From contig CAVWQP010000005.1 in the NCBI GenBank assembly GCA_963757125.1, positions 310,001 to 374,000 of the forward strand: a stretch of DNA of 64,000 nt, given 5' to 3'. The translations under genes were made by a program, and so were the position numbers. This DNA is from CAVVSD01 sp963757125 (GTDB taxonomy: Bacteria; Actinomycetota; Thermoleophilia; Solirubrobacterales; Solirubrobacteraceae). Below the pieces are notes generated by a model. The model was not told where the DNA came from, searched no databases, and was given only the letters and a program-made list of their open reading frames with translations. This document shows, piece after piece, positions 35,057-43,960 of this stretch (position 1 is the first letter of the stretch; every line of letters begins with the position of its first letter).

Positions 35057-36135
35057 CGCGCCCCCGCGACGGCCATGAGCTCGCGCAGCTCGTCCGCGTC
35101 TGCGCGGCGGCGGTTGTTCTCGCGGAACGGGTTGCCGAGCGCGGCGGTGACCATGAGCTCGGCGTCCGCGGCGCTGACCTCGCCGGGCGCGAAGCGCGCG
35201 TCGAACCCGATCGTCGCGTACAGCTCGTCGAGGCCGTCGAGCGCGCCGGCGGCAGGGCCGTCGAGGGCGGGGCGGTTGAACGCCGCGACGTGCGGGAGCA
35301 GCACCCCGTTCTGGTAGCCGTGCGGCAGGTGCACGTCGGGCGCCGAGGTCAGGGCGTGGACGAGGCCCAGCCCGGCGTTGCCGCAGGCGAGGTTCGCCAT
35401 CGCGCTGGCCTCCATGAGCGTCTGCATCGCGTCGTCCTCGCGTGCGATGGCGCGCGGGAGCGCCGCGCGGATGTCGGCCGCCGCGGCGAGGGCGAGCGTG
35501 TCGGTGAAGCGCGTGGCGCCGTGCGCCCAGAGCGCCTCGAGCGCGTGGCTCAGGGCGTCGAGCGCCGCCTGCACGAGCGGCGGCTCGGGGAGCGTGCGCA
35601 GGAGGCTGCCGTCGAGCAGCGCGACGTCCGGCTCGTAGCCGCGGCCGCGCACGACGAGGTGCTGCGCCCGGTTGGCGTCGTGGAGGACGACGACGGTCGA
35701 CACCTCGCTGCCGGAGCCCGCCGTCGTCGGGATCGCGACCGTCGGCGCGGGCAGCGACGGCAGCCGGTCGCGGCCCTCGTACGCGTCCAGCGGCGCCGGG
35801 TTGCGCAGCCGCATCGCCACCGCCTTCGCGGCGCACAGCGCGCTCCCGCCACCGACCGCGAGGACGGCGTCGGCGCCCGCCTCCTCCGCCGCCAGGGCGG
35901 CGGCCTCCGCCTCGGCGAGGTCCGGGTCGACGCCGATGAGCGCGCACACCCGCAGGTCCACCCCGGAGACGGGCGCGAGCACCGCGTCGAGCAGCCCGGC
36001 GTCGGCGAAGCCCCGGTCGGCGACGACCGCGATCGTCCCGGCGTCCAGCGCGCGGAGCTCGTCGCCGAGCCGGCGCTCGACGCACCCGAGGCCGGTCACG
36101 AGACGCGTGCGGGCACGGAACTCGAGGTCGGGCAT
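35053..36135 (-). CDS. Iron-containing alcohol dehydrogenase, maleylacetate-reductase-like
   Basis: 360 aa. NAD binding GGGSALCAAKAV and PTTAGSGSEVS, and metal ligands in ALDALSHALEALW and GLVHALTSAPDVHLPHGYQNG, identify the Fe-ADH family; length and first residues (LEFRARTRLVTGLG) resemble maleylacetate reductases. Within a ring-cleavage operon it may reduce a ring-fission product or oxidise a hydroxy acid. It overlaps the LigB-like gene by ATGA. Confidence 0.8.
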   Translation of the reverse strand: MPDLEFRARTRLVTGLGCVERRLGDELRALDAGTIAVVADRGFADAGLLDAVLAPVSGVDLRVCALIGVDPDLAEAEAAALAAEEAGADAVLAVGGGSALCAAKAVAMRLRNPAPLDAYEGRDRLPSLPAPTVAIPTTAGSGSEVSTVVVLHDANRAQHLVVRGRGYEPDVALLDGSLLRTLPEPPLVQAALDALSHALEALWAHGATRFTDTLALAAAADIRAALPRAIAREDDAMQTLMEASAMANLACGNAGLGLVHALTSAPDVHLPHGYQNGVLLPHVAAFNRPALDGPAAGALDGLDELYATIGFDARFAPGEVSAADAELMVTAALGNPFRENNRRRADADELRELMAVAGAR

Positions 36136-36146
36136 GACGATCAGGC

Positions 36147-36157
36147 TAATGGTTATG
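36147..36157. promoter_or_regulatory. Motif TAATGGTTATG upstream of the Fe-ADH/LigAB genes
   Basis: This 11-mer differs at two positions from ATATGGCTATG found at the GntR and LysR starts. It lies 12 nt upstream of the Fe-ADH ATG, in the gap after the SDR gene. Candidate binding site for one of the two regulators. Confidence 0.35.
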
Positions 36158-36168
36158 CGCGATGTGCA

Positions 36169-36954
36169 CTACTTCGCGATGAAGCCGCCGTCGACCACGA
36201 GGTTCGACCCCGTGACCCAGCCGCTCTCGTCCGACGCGAGGTACACCGCCGCCTCCGCCACGTCCTCCGGGAGGCCGGTGCGCGGCAGCATGATCGCGTC
36301 GAGGTGGTTCTGGCGGAACGACGGATCGGCCGCCAGCGCGGGAGCCGTCGCGGGGCTCTCGATCATCCCCGGGCTGATCGAGTTCGCCCGGATGCCGACG
36401 CGGCCGCCCTCGAGCGCGAGCTCGCGCGTCATCGCGATGACCGCGCCCTTCACCGCGGCGTGCGCGAAGTTCCCCGGCGTCGCCGGCAGCGAGCTCATGC
36501 CCGAGATCGACCCGGTGTTGATGATCGAGCCGCGACCGCGGGCGACGAGGTGCGGCCACGCCGCACTGCACGCGAAGAACACGAGGTCCAGCTCGTTGCG
36601 GACCGAGAAGTGCCAGTCGTCGTCGGTCGTCTCCGCGAACGGCTGGAAGCGCGCCGCGGACGCGTTGTTGTAGAGGACGTCGATGCCGCCGTGCACGGCC
36701 GCGGCCTCGTCGATCCAGGCGCGCGCCGTCGCGGAGTCACCGAGGTCGACGGGCTCCATGGACGTCATCGTGCCTCCGGCGGCCTGCACCATCGCGACGG
36801 TCTCGAGGCTCTCGGCCTCCTTGACGTCGCAGCCGACGACCAGCGCACCCTCGCGGGCGAACGCCAACGCCGCGGCGCGGCCCTGTCCACCGGCCGTGCC
36901 GGTGATGAGCGCGACCTTCCCCTGCAAGCGGCCGCGCGGGGCTACGGATGCCAT
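36169..36954 (-). CDS. SDR-family protein with His in place of the catalytic Tyr
   Basis: 261 aa. TGTAGGQGRAAALAF and CDVKEAES fit NAD-binding SDRs, and YNNAS replaces NNAG. The active-site stretch is GSISGMSSLPATPGNFAHAAVK, where the usual YX3K reads HX3K, so the catalytic Tyr is His. Some actinobacterial SDRs seem to share this pattern, so it may be a subfamily trait rather than decay. It heads the operon with Fe-ADH, LigB and LigA (gap 33 nt). TAGGAT lies 6 nt before the ATG, suggesting a leaderless start. Confidence 0.75.
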   Translation of the reverse strand: MASVAPRGRLQGKVALITGTAGGQGRAAALAFAREGALVVGCDVKEAESLETVAMVQAAGGTMTSMEPVDLGDSATARAWIDEAAAVHGGIDVLYNNASAARFQPFAETTDDDWHFSVRNELDLVFFACSAAWPHLVARGRGSIINTGSISGMSSLPATPGNFAHAAVKGAVIAMTRELALEGGRVGIRANSISPGMIESPATAPALAADPSFRQNHLDAIMLPRTGLPEDVAEAAVYLASDESGWVTGSNLVVDGGFIAK

Positions 36955-37027
36955 CGGCCGATCCTAGCGTCGTGAGCGACCGATCACAGAGGTGGATCCC
37001 ACACACGATCGGGCGCGTAGGTCAGTC

Positions 37028-38404
37028 GTGGCCGAACGACGACCCCCCACCTCGAGGATCGGCCGGTCGGCGCGCATCGGCGCGCTCGTGGCCGGACAGG
37101 GCGCCCGCGCCGCCGGCGGGCGCATCGCCGATCGCGGGCGCGACGATCAGCGCCGCCGCGCGGCGCAGAGCAGGCGCTACGCAAAGATCGCCGAGGAGGT
37201 CGTCGAGCAGCTCGGCCGCATGAAGGGCGCGGCCATGAAGTTCGGCCAGGTCCTCTCGACGGTCGATCTCCCCAACCTCGAGCCCGAGGACCGCGAGCGC
37301 CTGAAGGAGAAGCTGGCGGTGCTGCGCGACCAGGCGCCGCGGGTCGCGTTCAAGGACGTCGAGCGCGTCATGCGCGAGGACTGGGGCGAGCCGCCGTCGC
37401 GCGTGCTCGCCGAGCTCGATCCCGAGGCGATCGCGGCAGCCTCCATCGGCCAGGTCCACCGCGGCGTGACGAAGGACGGCCGCGACGTCGCGATCAAGGT
37501 CCAGTACCCCGGCATCGTGGAGGCGGTCGACGCCGATCTGCGCGCCGCCCGCGCGCTCGTCCCGCTCATCAAGCGGCTCAGCCCCGGCCTCGACGGCAAG
37601 GCGCTCGTCGACGAGCTGCGCGAGCGCGTCTCCGAGGAGCTCGACTACGAGCTCGAGGCGCAGAACGGCCGGCGTGTCGCGCGCCACTGGCGCGACCACC
37701 CGCACGTCCTCGTCCCGAGCGTGGACACCGAGCTCTCCACCCGCCGCGTCCTCGTCTCCGACTGGATCGACGGCGAGGTCTTCGCGGTCATGAAGGAGCT
37801 CGGGGACGCCGAGCGCGACCGCCTGGGCGAGACGATGTTCCGCTTCTTCTTCGCAACGGCGCGGGAGATGGACCTCGCCCTCGGCGACCCGCACCCCGGC
37901 AACCTCATGCGCAACAAGGCCGACGGGCGGCTCGTCGCGCTGGACTTCGGCCTCGTCCGCTCGCTCGAGCGCGGCTACGTCGACCGCGAGGCGCGCATCT
38001 ACCGGGCGCTCGACGCGCAGGACGCCGGCGCGATCGCCGCGTCGTTCCGCGACCTGGGCTACCTGAAGGGCGCCGTCGACGAGAAGCTGCTCAAGCGCTA
38101 CATGCTGCTCACGGGCGAGTGGATGTGGGAGGTCGAGCAGCCCTTCCGGCTGAGCGGCGACTACGCGGCCGACCTCGCCGAGCGTGCGATGGGCCTGGGC
38201 CCGGAGTGGCTCACCATGGTCCGCGGCTTCGACGTCCCGCCCGAAGCGCTGCTGCTGCGGCGGATGGAGAACATGGTCTTCTCGGCGCTGTGCGACCTGC
38301 GCGCGGCGGCCGACTGGCAGGGGCTCGCGGAGGAGCTGCGGGCAGGGCTGGGCCCCCGGACCCCGCTCGGGCGCGAGCACGCCGCCTGGCGCGCGGGGCG
38401 GTAG
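37028..38404 (+). CDS. ABC1/UbiB-family atypical kinase
   Basis: 458 aa from the GTG at 37028 (an upstream GTG at 36992 is possible). The hallmark KxGQ (KGAAMKFGQVLS), Ala-rich loop AAASIGQVHRG, VAIKVQYPG with the ATP Lys, GDPHPGNLM catalytic loop and ALDFGLVR metal-binding DFG are all present. Family members act on isoprenoid lipid or quinone homeostasis, probably at the membrane. Apparently monocistronic. Confidence 0.88.
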   Translation: MAERRPPTSRIGRSARIGALVAGQGARAAGGRIADRGRDDQRRRAAQSRRYAKIAEEVVEQLGRMKGAAMKFGQVLSTVDLPNLEPEDRERLKEKLAVLRDQAPRVAFKDVERVMREDWGEPPSRVLAELDPEAIAAASIGQVHRGVTKDGRDVAIKVQYPGIVEAVDADLRAARALVPLIKRLSPGLDGKALVDELRERVSEELDYELEAQNGRRVARHWRDHPHVLVPSVDTELSTRRVLVSDWIDGEVFAVMKELGDAERDRLGETMFRFFFATAREMDLALGDPHPGNLMRNKADGRLVALDFGLVRSLERGYVDREARIYRALDAQDAGAIAASFRDLGYLKGAVDEKLLKRYMLLTGEWMWEVEQPFRLSGDYAADLAERAMGLGPEWLTMVRGFDVPPEALLLRRMENMVFSALCDLRAAADWQGLAEELRAGLGPRTPLGREHAAWRAGR

Positions 38405-38452
38405 GGGAACCGACGGGGCGAAGCTCGCTGCCTTTCGGCCCTACCACAACGG

Positions 38453-38560
38453 GACCCTGCGAACGCGCGCTCGACGAGCCCGCCGTCCTCGAGGCCGGGC
38501 GCGTCGTGGGCGTGGCGCCGCGTGGTCGTGATGTCGCGGTGCCCCATCGCACTGTTCAAT
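38453..38560 (-). pseudogene. C-terminal remnant of a tyrosine recombinase (integrase)
   Basis: The minus strand encodes MGHRDITTTRRHAHDAPG followed by GLVERAFAG. This is the box around the catalytic Tyr of phage/ICE integrases (usual form GHxDIxTTxRYAHxAPG). The Tyr is His here, and no other integrase domain is present upstream, so it is an inactive fragment. It marks the edge of a decayed island. Confidence 0.6.
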
Positions 38561-39280
38561 CGTGGCCGGGGTCCCAAGGTTCGCCAGGCGGGTCTGAGGT
38601 GGACCGCGCCGCGAGGCGGGGCCGCGCTCGTCGCGACTGGGAAGCGGACGCACTCGATCGAAGAGCCAGAGCAGAGCGGTGACCCAGAGCGCGGCCGCGC
38701 CCCAACCGGCTATGACATCCGTCGCCCAGTGGACGCCGCAAGTAGATCCGGGACAACCCACCCCGGTGGCAAGCAGGCACGTGTGCCCCGACGGAAACGC
38801 CTTCCCGCCGACGTGCATCAACCACAGGTCGGCCGGCGGACGCGGTCTACCCACGGCGTGCTTGGCCAGTTTGTAGAGCACGATCGCCCCGCCCCAGGCG
38901 ATACCGAGTAGCCCGAGCGAGCGCCACGCTCGTTGCCGTACCAAGACCAGGCCCACGACGGCAACGATCGGAACGAGCGCCTTCTGACTCCCGACCGCAG
39001 AGAAGGCGCGCGCGACGAACGTGGCGCCCGACGCGCGATGGTCGAGCATCCATGATGTGACGGAGCGGTCGAACGCCGTCGAGCCGTCCGGCCGCTCCGC
39101 CGTCGCCAGCCACCTCCCGCTCGCGACAGTGGCGCCCAGGACGACGCCGAAGAGCCCGACCACGCCCGCCGAGAGCACGAGCCATGCCTCCGGCGTCGAC
39201 CGCCTGAGACAGCGCGTCGGGCCGGTCGGAGCGCGGCGCCGTTCGGCGCGCGAACGAGTGCCGCCTCGCTTCAAGGGCAA
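38561..39280 (-). pseudogene. PAP2-type phosphatase with central deletion
   Basis: Phosphatidic-acid phosphatase type 2 motifs are present: KHAVGRPRPP (KX6RP), FPSGHT, and GVHWATDVIAGW. The stretch between PSGHT and GVHW is only about 13 residues where 40-50 are usual, so one or more helices are missing. Several hydrophobic helices precede (WLVLSAGVVGLFGVVLG, SLGLLGIAWGGAIVLY). The frame continues past the expected C-terminus into the integrase remnant. The start, a TTG at 39280, is uncertain. Likely nonfunctional, or an assembly artefact. Confidence 0.6.
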
Positions 39281-39287
39281 TGCGCGG

Positions 39288-40261
39288 TCAGTGCCAGATC
39301 GTGGTGATCGGCGTGGCTGTCCGGGCGTGGGCGAGCGGCGCCAGGCCCAGGCCGATTGCGAGCGTGCGCTCGAGTCCGTAGTGGTCGTGACGTTGCCGGT
39401 CGACGGCGCCGCCTCGTACCTGTGGTCCGAGAATCGCGGTCAGGATGTGGGCTGGGCGATAGGGCGGGTCCGAGCCCTCGTCCCAGGTGATGAAGACGAC
39501 ACCGTCCCGTCCGAACGCGGGTGAGGCCTGGATCTTCGGGATCTCGCTTGCGAGGAAGTCGTCGAACTGGCGGATGCGGTCACGTGTGCCGCAGGGGTCG
39601 TGGCCGTCGGCGCAGTCGTTGGGGACGATGACGTTGAGGCTGCCGAGGTTGCCGGAGGCAAGGTCATGGTCGAAGAACGAGGTGTCGTCGGGGGCCGTGG
39701 TCCCCATCGGCAGGTCGAAGCTGCGACATGGCGCTGAAGGCGTGATCGCCTCGTCGACGCGGCCGCCCTGGATCTGCGTGAAGTAGAGGGCTGGGTTGTG
39801 GTGGGCGGAGTAGATGTTGCGCGCCCAGGCGGCCCCGCCGTCGACGGGGTTGCAGGCGTTCGGCATCGACTGCTCGTAGTCGCGCCAGCGGCGTCCGGTC
39901 GCCGTGAGCTGGGAGAAGAGGTTCGGGACGCGCTGATGGCAGTGGTCGGGCAGGTGGTTGTCGGCCTCGCACGCGGTGTACTGCCCGGAGACCATGGCGA
40001 TGTACTGGCCCAGTGAGCTCGACTTCACGAACGAATGGGTGTTCGTGAGCCACGCGCCCTGAGCTTTGACGGTCCCGGTCAGAAACGGGGCGTGCGCGGG
40101 CGTGATCTGCTCATAGCTCGTGTTCTCCCCGACGATCAGGAACACGTGCCCGAACCGCGGAACACCATGGCCGCGCCCGCGCCCGCGCCCGCGGCTTGCG
40201 TCGAGTAGGCCATCCCGACGGCGAACAGCGCGGCCAGGATCCGGACGCTGCGCATTGGCAT
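39288..40261 (-). CDS. Secreted phosphoesterase-family protein (acid phosphatase/phospholipase C-like), frameshift in leader
   Basis: Mature part about 300 aa: HVFLIVGENTSYEQI, APFLTGTVKAQGAWLTNTHS, SLGQYIAMVSGQYTA, DHDLASGNLGSLNVIVPNDCADGHD and VFITWDEGSD are the alkaline-phosphatase-superfamily motifs of the phosphoesterase family. A signal peptide (MPMRSVRILAALFAVGMAYS) starts at 40261 in a different frame. The shift falls in a GC-repeat at about 40165-40195, and adding one base joins them. Codon use is less extreme than in flanking genes, hinting at transfer. Confidence 0.7.
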
Positions 40262-40497
40262 CCCACCACGCTAAGCGCGCGAGCCTGACGAGATCCTGAA
40301 CCACAAGGCGACGTCACGCCCGCCCTCAGGCGGACGACGGCTGACGCCGGCACCGACGCGCTGGGCCGCTGCTGCTTTGAGGCACAAGGAGCGGTGGCCG
40401 CGCATCGTTGCTCCGCGCTCGTCTCCAGGTGAAAGCAGCAGCGATGGACGCGGGTTCCTGCCTCCATCATTGAGCGACACGATTCGAGGAGGCTGCT
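40262..40497. other. Intergenic, no confident gene
   Basis: I see only shadow frames here. A ribosome site (AGGAGG) for the following VOC gene lies at the right end. Confidence 0.4.
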
Positions 40498-40914
40498 GTG
40501 GAGATCGAGTTTCTGGCGACCGTAGCGGTGATCGCGCCGGACCCGCCAGCGAGCCGAAAGCTGTACGTCGACACTCTGGGTCTGCCGCTCGAGGGCCGCG
40601 GCAGCGATGGGTACCACCACAGCGAGCAGATCCGCGGGTGCAAGAGCTTCGGCGTGTGGCCACTGGCGCAGGCGGCCGAGGCTTGCTTCGGGACCGCGCA
40701 ATGGCCAGCTGAGCGGCCGGTTCCTCAGGTCAGCATCGAGTTCGATGTCGCCGACGTGGCCGCGGTCAGCGCGGCGGCAGACGAGTTGCTCCAGGCCGGC
40801 TACGAGCTTCTGCATCCCGCGCGCGAGGAGCCGTGGGGTCAGACGGTGGCGCGCCTGCAATCGCTGGAAGGCGTGATCGTCGGGATCTCCTACGCGCCGA
40901 TGCTGCACGAGTAG
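40498..40914 (+). CDS. VOC (glyoxalase/dioxygenase-fold) protein
   Basis: 138 aa, GTG start after AGGAGG. Pattern EFLATVAVIAPDPPASRKLYVDTLGLPL followed by QVSIEFDVADVAAVSAAADEL and LLHPAREEPWGQTVARLQSLEGVIVGISY is a single VOC unit pair. Putative metal-site residues are sparse, so a binding or resistance role is as likely as catalysis. It lies within the low-gene-density island and is an isolated gene. Confidence 0.7.
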   Translation: MEIEFLATVAVIAPDPPASRKLYVDTLGLPLEGRGSDGYHHSEQIRGCKSFGVWPLAQAAEACFGTAQWPAERPVPQVSIEFDVADVAAVSAAADELLQAGYELLHPAREEPWGQTVARLQSLEGVIVGISYAPMLHE

Positions 40915-41493
40915 TTCGTGGACGCGGCAGCCGCGTCAAACTTCCGACCTTCGCTCCGGACGACCCGGGCAGCCGGCGGCCAACGGAACGACGGCTCACC
41001 GCGCCGCCGCTTCGAGGCACAGACGACAGCGGCAGCAGCGTTGCGGTCGACTGTCGTAGTGAACGAGAAGCGGGGTCCCCTCTACGCCGGTATTCCACTA
41101 GGCGCCAGCGCCAGGCGGGTCTTCCGGCCATTCCAGGAGGAAGTCGTCGCTCGGGTGCTGGCGCACCGCAAGGACACGGCCGCTCGGGCTTCCGAGCGCG
41201 AGGCGCTCATCGCCGAGCTCGGTGCGGGCGAGGAGGTTCCACGGCTGCACCGCGGCGCCGCCGTGAGGGTCGTGGCCGGCGACGGCGCGGCTGTACGGTG
41301 CTCAGCCTCCGCCCACGATCGGGTCGGGGGGCGCGGCCTCGTCGGACTGGAAGCCGCGCGGATCGATGCCGAGCTTCTGGTCGCTGTCGCGCATCACGAC
41401 CAGGGCTACGAGGTTGGAGGCTCGGGACCCTGACAGGACCTCGTCGCCCCCCAGACCAGCGCGAAACCCCCGCTACATGCAGGGGTCCCGCCA
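40915..41493. other. 579-nt region without a convincing gene
   Basis: A GTG-started frame at 40918-41433 (171 codons) resembles no family I know and has composition unlike neighbouring genes. On the minus strand a short frame ends ...DQKLGIDPRGFQSDEAAPPD at about 41300-41450 with a stop just upstream, perhaps a gene fragment. I read this as eroded island DNA next to tRNA-Pro. Confidence 0.4.
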
Positions 41494-41568
41494 TCGGGGC
41501 GCCCGGATTTGAACCGGGGACCTCCGCGCCCCAAACGCGGCGCTCTGACCAAGCTGAGCTACGCCCCG
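41494..41568 (-). tRNA. tRNA-Pro (UGG)
   Basis: A 75-nt cloverleaf. Acceptor CGGGGCG/CGCCCCG, D-arm TAGCTCAGCTTGGTCAGAGC, anticodon stem CCGCG/CGCGG around loop TTTGGGG (anticodon TGG), T-loop TTCAAAT, discriminator A, no encoded CCA. The decayed island lies downstream of its 3' end, the usual side for integrase attachment. Confidence 0.93.
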
Positions 41569-41673
41569 TAGCCCGAGGAGCGTACGCCACGCCGGAACGA
41601 GGGCAGTCGAACTCGCGTCCAGATCGGGGGTCGCGGCCTGAATCGCGGGCCGCACCTGCCGAGAACCGGTGTG

Positions 41674-42234
41674 ATGAAGATGCCGTTCCGCATCCTCCTC
41701 GGCGCTCTGCTCGCGCTCGTGGCGCTCCCCACCGGGACCGCCTCCGCGGGAACGCAGACCTGCCCGGGCGCGGCCGCGGTCCCGACCGCCCGGACGCTCG
41801 ACGACGCACGCGACGCCACCGTCTGCCTCATCAACCGCGAGCGCACGAAGCGCGGCCTGCGCATGCTGCGCACGAACGGCACGCTGCAGTCGTCCGCGAC
41901 GGCCTACGCCCGCGACATGGTCCGCCGCGAGTTCTTCGCGCACGTGTCCCCCAGCGGCGAGACGCTCACCGAGCGCATCAAGGACGACACCCGCTACCTC
42001 GCGCAGGCCCGCGGCTGGGAGATCGGCGAGAACCTCGCCTGGGGCACCGGCACGCTCGCCACGCCCGGCCAGATCGTCGCCGGCTGGATGGCCAGCCCGC
42101 CCCACCGGGCCAACATCCTCAACGCGGGGTTCCGCGAGATGGGCATGGGGATCGCGCTCGGCGCGCCGGTCGCCGGCGCCACCGCCGCCTCGGGCGCGGC
42201 GACCTACGCGAACCAGTTCGGCCGCCGCGGCTGA
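41674..42234 (+). CDS. Secreted CAP-domain (SCP/PR1-like) protein
   Basis: 186 aa with a Sec signal (KMPFRILLGALLALVALP, cleavage near SASA/TASA). The CAP domain shows VCLINRERTKRGLRML, SATAYARDMVRREFFAHVSPSG, GENLAWGTG and SPPHRANILNAGFREMGMG, with the conserved His/Glu cavity residues. Role outside the cell is unknown; related proteins occur widely in actinobacteria. Start at 41674 or 41680. Confidence 0.85.
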   Translation: MKMPFRILLGALLALVALPTGTASAGTQTCPGAAAVPTARTLDDARDATVCLINRERTKRGLRMLRTNGTLQSSATAYARDMVRREFFAHVSPSGETLTERIKDDTRYLAQARGWEIGENLAWGTGTLATPGQIVAGWMASPPHRANILNAGFREMGMGIALGAPVAGATAASGAATYANQFGRRG

Positions 42235-42267
42235 ACCGCCGGTCCGGGCGGGTAGCGTTCGGCCGAC

Positions 42268-43530
42268 ATGGCCGACGTCCAGCCCCTGCGCGCACTGCAC
42301 TACGACCAGGCCGTCGCCGGTCCTCTCCAGGACCTCGTCGCGCCCCCCTACGACGTGATCGACCCGCCGGCGCGCGAGGCGCTGCAGGCCCGGTCGCCGC
42401 ACAACGTCGTCGCGATCGACCTCCCCCAGGGCGACACCCCCTACGAGACCGCCGCCGAGACGCTGAAGGCATGGATGGCCGAGGGCGCCGTCGTGCGCGA
42501 TCCCGAGCCCGCGATCTGGGCGCTCGTGCAGGACTACACCGCCCCGGACGGCCGCAAGCTCACCCGCAAGGGGTTCCTCGCGCGCGTCCGCGTGGAGGAC
42601 TACGGCCCGGGCCGGATCCGTCCGCACGAGCGCACGCACCCGGGCCCGAAGGAGGACCGGCTGCGCCTCACGCGCGCGACGCGCGCGAACCTCTCGCCGA
42701 TCTTCTCGCTCTACAGCGATCCGGACGGCGCCGCGTGGAGCGCCCTGGAGCCGCACATGGGCGGCGCGCCCTGGGGCGAGGCGACCGACGAGGACGGGAC
42801 GCTCCACACGCTGCACCGGGTCACCGACCCCGGCGCCCTCGAGGCGGTCCACGACGCGCTGGCCGACGCCGAGCTGCTCATCGCCGACGGGCACCACCGC
42901 TACGAGACCGCGCGGGTGTACGCGGACGAGATCGGCGGCGAGGGCGACCACCGCTACGTGCTCATGTGCCTCGTCGCGCTCGAGGACGAGGGCCTCACGG
43001 TCTTCCCGACACATCGCCTCGTGCAGGGCACGACGCCCGGCACCCAGGAGGCCCTCGCCAACGTGCTGCGGGAGAACTTCGACCTCGAGCCCACGACGCT
43101 CGAGGAGCTGGCGCCGCCCGAGAGCGACGGGCCGCTCGTCATGGGCTACCTCGACGCGCACTTCAAGCAGCCGTTCCGCCTCACGCTGAAGGACCAGGCG
43201 ATCGCAGACGCGGTCCTCGACGGCATGCCCGAGCCCTACCGCCACCTCGACACGGCGATCGTCGAGGCGCTCCTCCTGACCGGTCCGCTGGGCCTGACGG
43301 AGGAGGACATCTCCGAGCTCCACGGCCTCGGGTACGCCCGCTCGGCGCAGGACGGCATCGACCTCGTGACCCGCGGCGAGTACGACCTCGGCTTCTTCCT
43401 GCGGCCGACGCCGGTGACGCAGGTCAGGGCCGTCGCGGCGGAGGGCGTGAGCATGCCGCCGAAGTCGACGTACTTCTTCCCGAAGGTCATCACCGGGATG
43501 CTGTTCAACCCGCTGGATGATCCGCGCTGA
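42268..43530 (+). CDS. DUF1015-family protein
   Basis: 420 aa. Family hallmarks are PLRALHYDQ, LVAPPYDVID, HPGPKEDRLRL, IADGHHRYETARVY and FFLRPTPVTQVRAVAAEG...MPPKSTYFFPKVITGM. These proteins are widespread and resemble SerC/Hsp33-unrelated uncharacterised enzymes; the DGHHR motif suggests a nucleotide or metal site. TAGCGT at 42253-42258 lies 9 nt before the ATG, fitting a leaderless start. Confidence 0.85.
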   Translation: MADVQPLRALHYDQAVAGPLQDLVAPPYDVIDPPAREALQARSPHNVVAIDLPQGDTPYETAAETLKAWMAEGAVVRDPEPAIWALVQDYTAPDGRKLTRKGFLARVRVEDYGPGRIRPHERTHPGPKEDRLRLTRATRANLSPIFSLYSDPDGAAWSALEPHMGGAPWGEATDEDGTLHTLHRVTDPGALEAVHDALADAELLIADGHHRYETARVYADEIGGEGDHRYVLMCLVALEDEGLTVFPTHRLVQGTTPGTQEALANVLRENFDLEPTTLEELAPPESDGPLVMGYLDAHFKQPFRLTLKDQAIADAVLDGMPEPYRHLDTAIVEALLLTGPLGLTEEDISELHGLGYARSAQDGIDLVTRGEYDLGFFLRPTPVTQVRAVAAEGVSMPPKSTYFFPKVITGMLFNPLDDPR

Positions 43531-43552
43531 CGCGAGCTACCATCGAGGGACC

Positions 43553-43960
43553 ATGCGTGCATCTGCCCAGCGAGTCCAGGCCTTCCGTCACATCGTCAAG
43601 GTGCGGGATCACCGCATGGGTGTCGATGAGCCGGGAGACAAGGGCGGCGACGACACCGGCCCCAGCCCGCAGGAGCTGCTCGCCGCCAGCCTCGCCTCCT
43701 GCACGGCCGTGACGATGGAGATGTACGCCGACCGCAAGAGGTGGGACATCGGCGACCTCGAGGTCGTCTGCGAGTACACGCCCGCCGAGCGTGGCTGCCC
43801 CACCCGGTTCTCGCTCGTCCTGCGCTTCCCGCCCGGGCTGAGCGACGACCAGGTCGCGAAGCTGAAGATCATCGCCGCGAAGTGCCCCGTGCACCGGACG
43901 CTCGACGGCGAGGTCATGTTCGACGAACGCGTCGAGCGCCTCGCCCTGGCCCCCTCCTGA
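43553..43960 (+). CDS. OsmC/Ohr-family peroxide-detoxifying protein
   Basis: 135 aa. The two redox Cys are in LLAASLASCTAVTMEMYA and AKCPVHRTL, spaced as in OsmC-like peroxiredoxins that reduce organic hydroperoxides. TACCAT (43538-43543) lies 9 nt before the ATG. The stop overlaps the Nudix start in CTGA. Confidence 0.85.
   Translation: MRASAQRVQAFRHIVKVRDHRMGVDEPGDKGGDDTGPSPQELLAASLASCTAVTMEMYADRKRWDIGDLEVVCEYTPAERGCPTRFSLVLRFPPGLSDDQVAKLKIIAAKCPVHRTLDGEVMFDERVERLALAPS

Noticed and set aside
40165..40195. Hexamer GC repeat in the phosphoesterase leader as a phase-variation switch
   Set aside because: Loss or gain of a 6-nt unit would not change the frame. A single-base error explains the break better.
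40340..41025. Possible diverged direct repeat (ACGACGGCT...GAGGCACA) flanking the VOC gene
   Set aside because: Only short matches with unequal spacing; not enough to call a repeat or element ends.
40918..41433. 171-codon frame in the island
   Set aside because: No family resemblance, no clear ribosome site and composition unlike real neighbours, so it is treated as non-coding.
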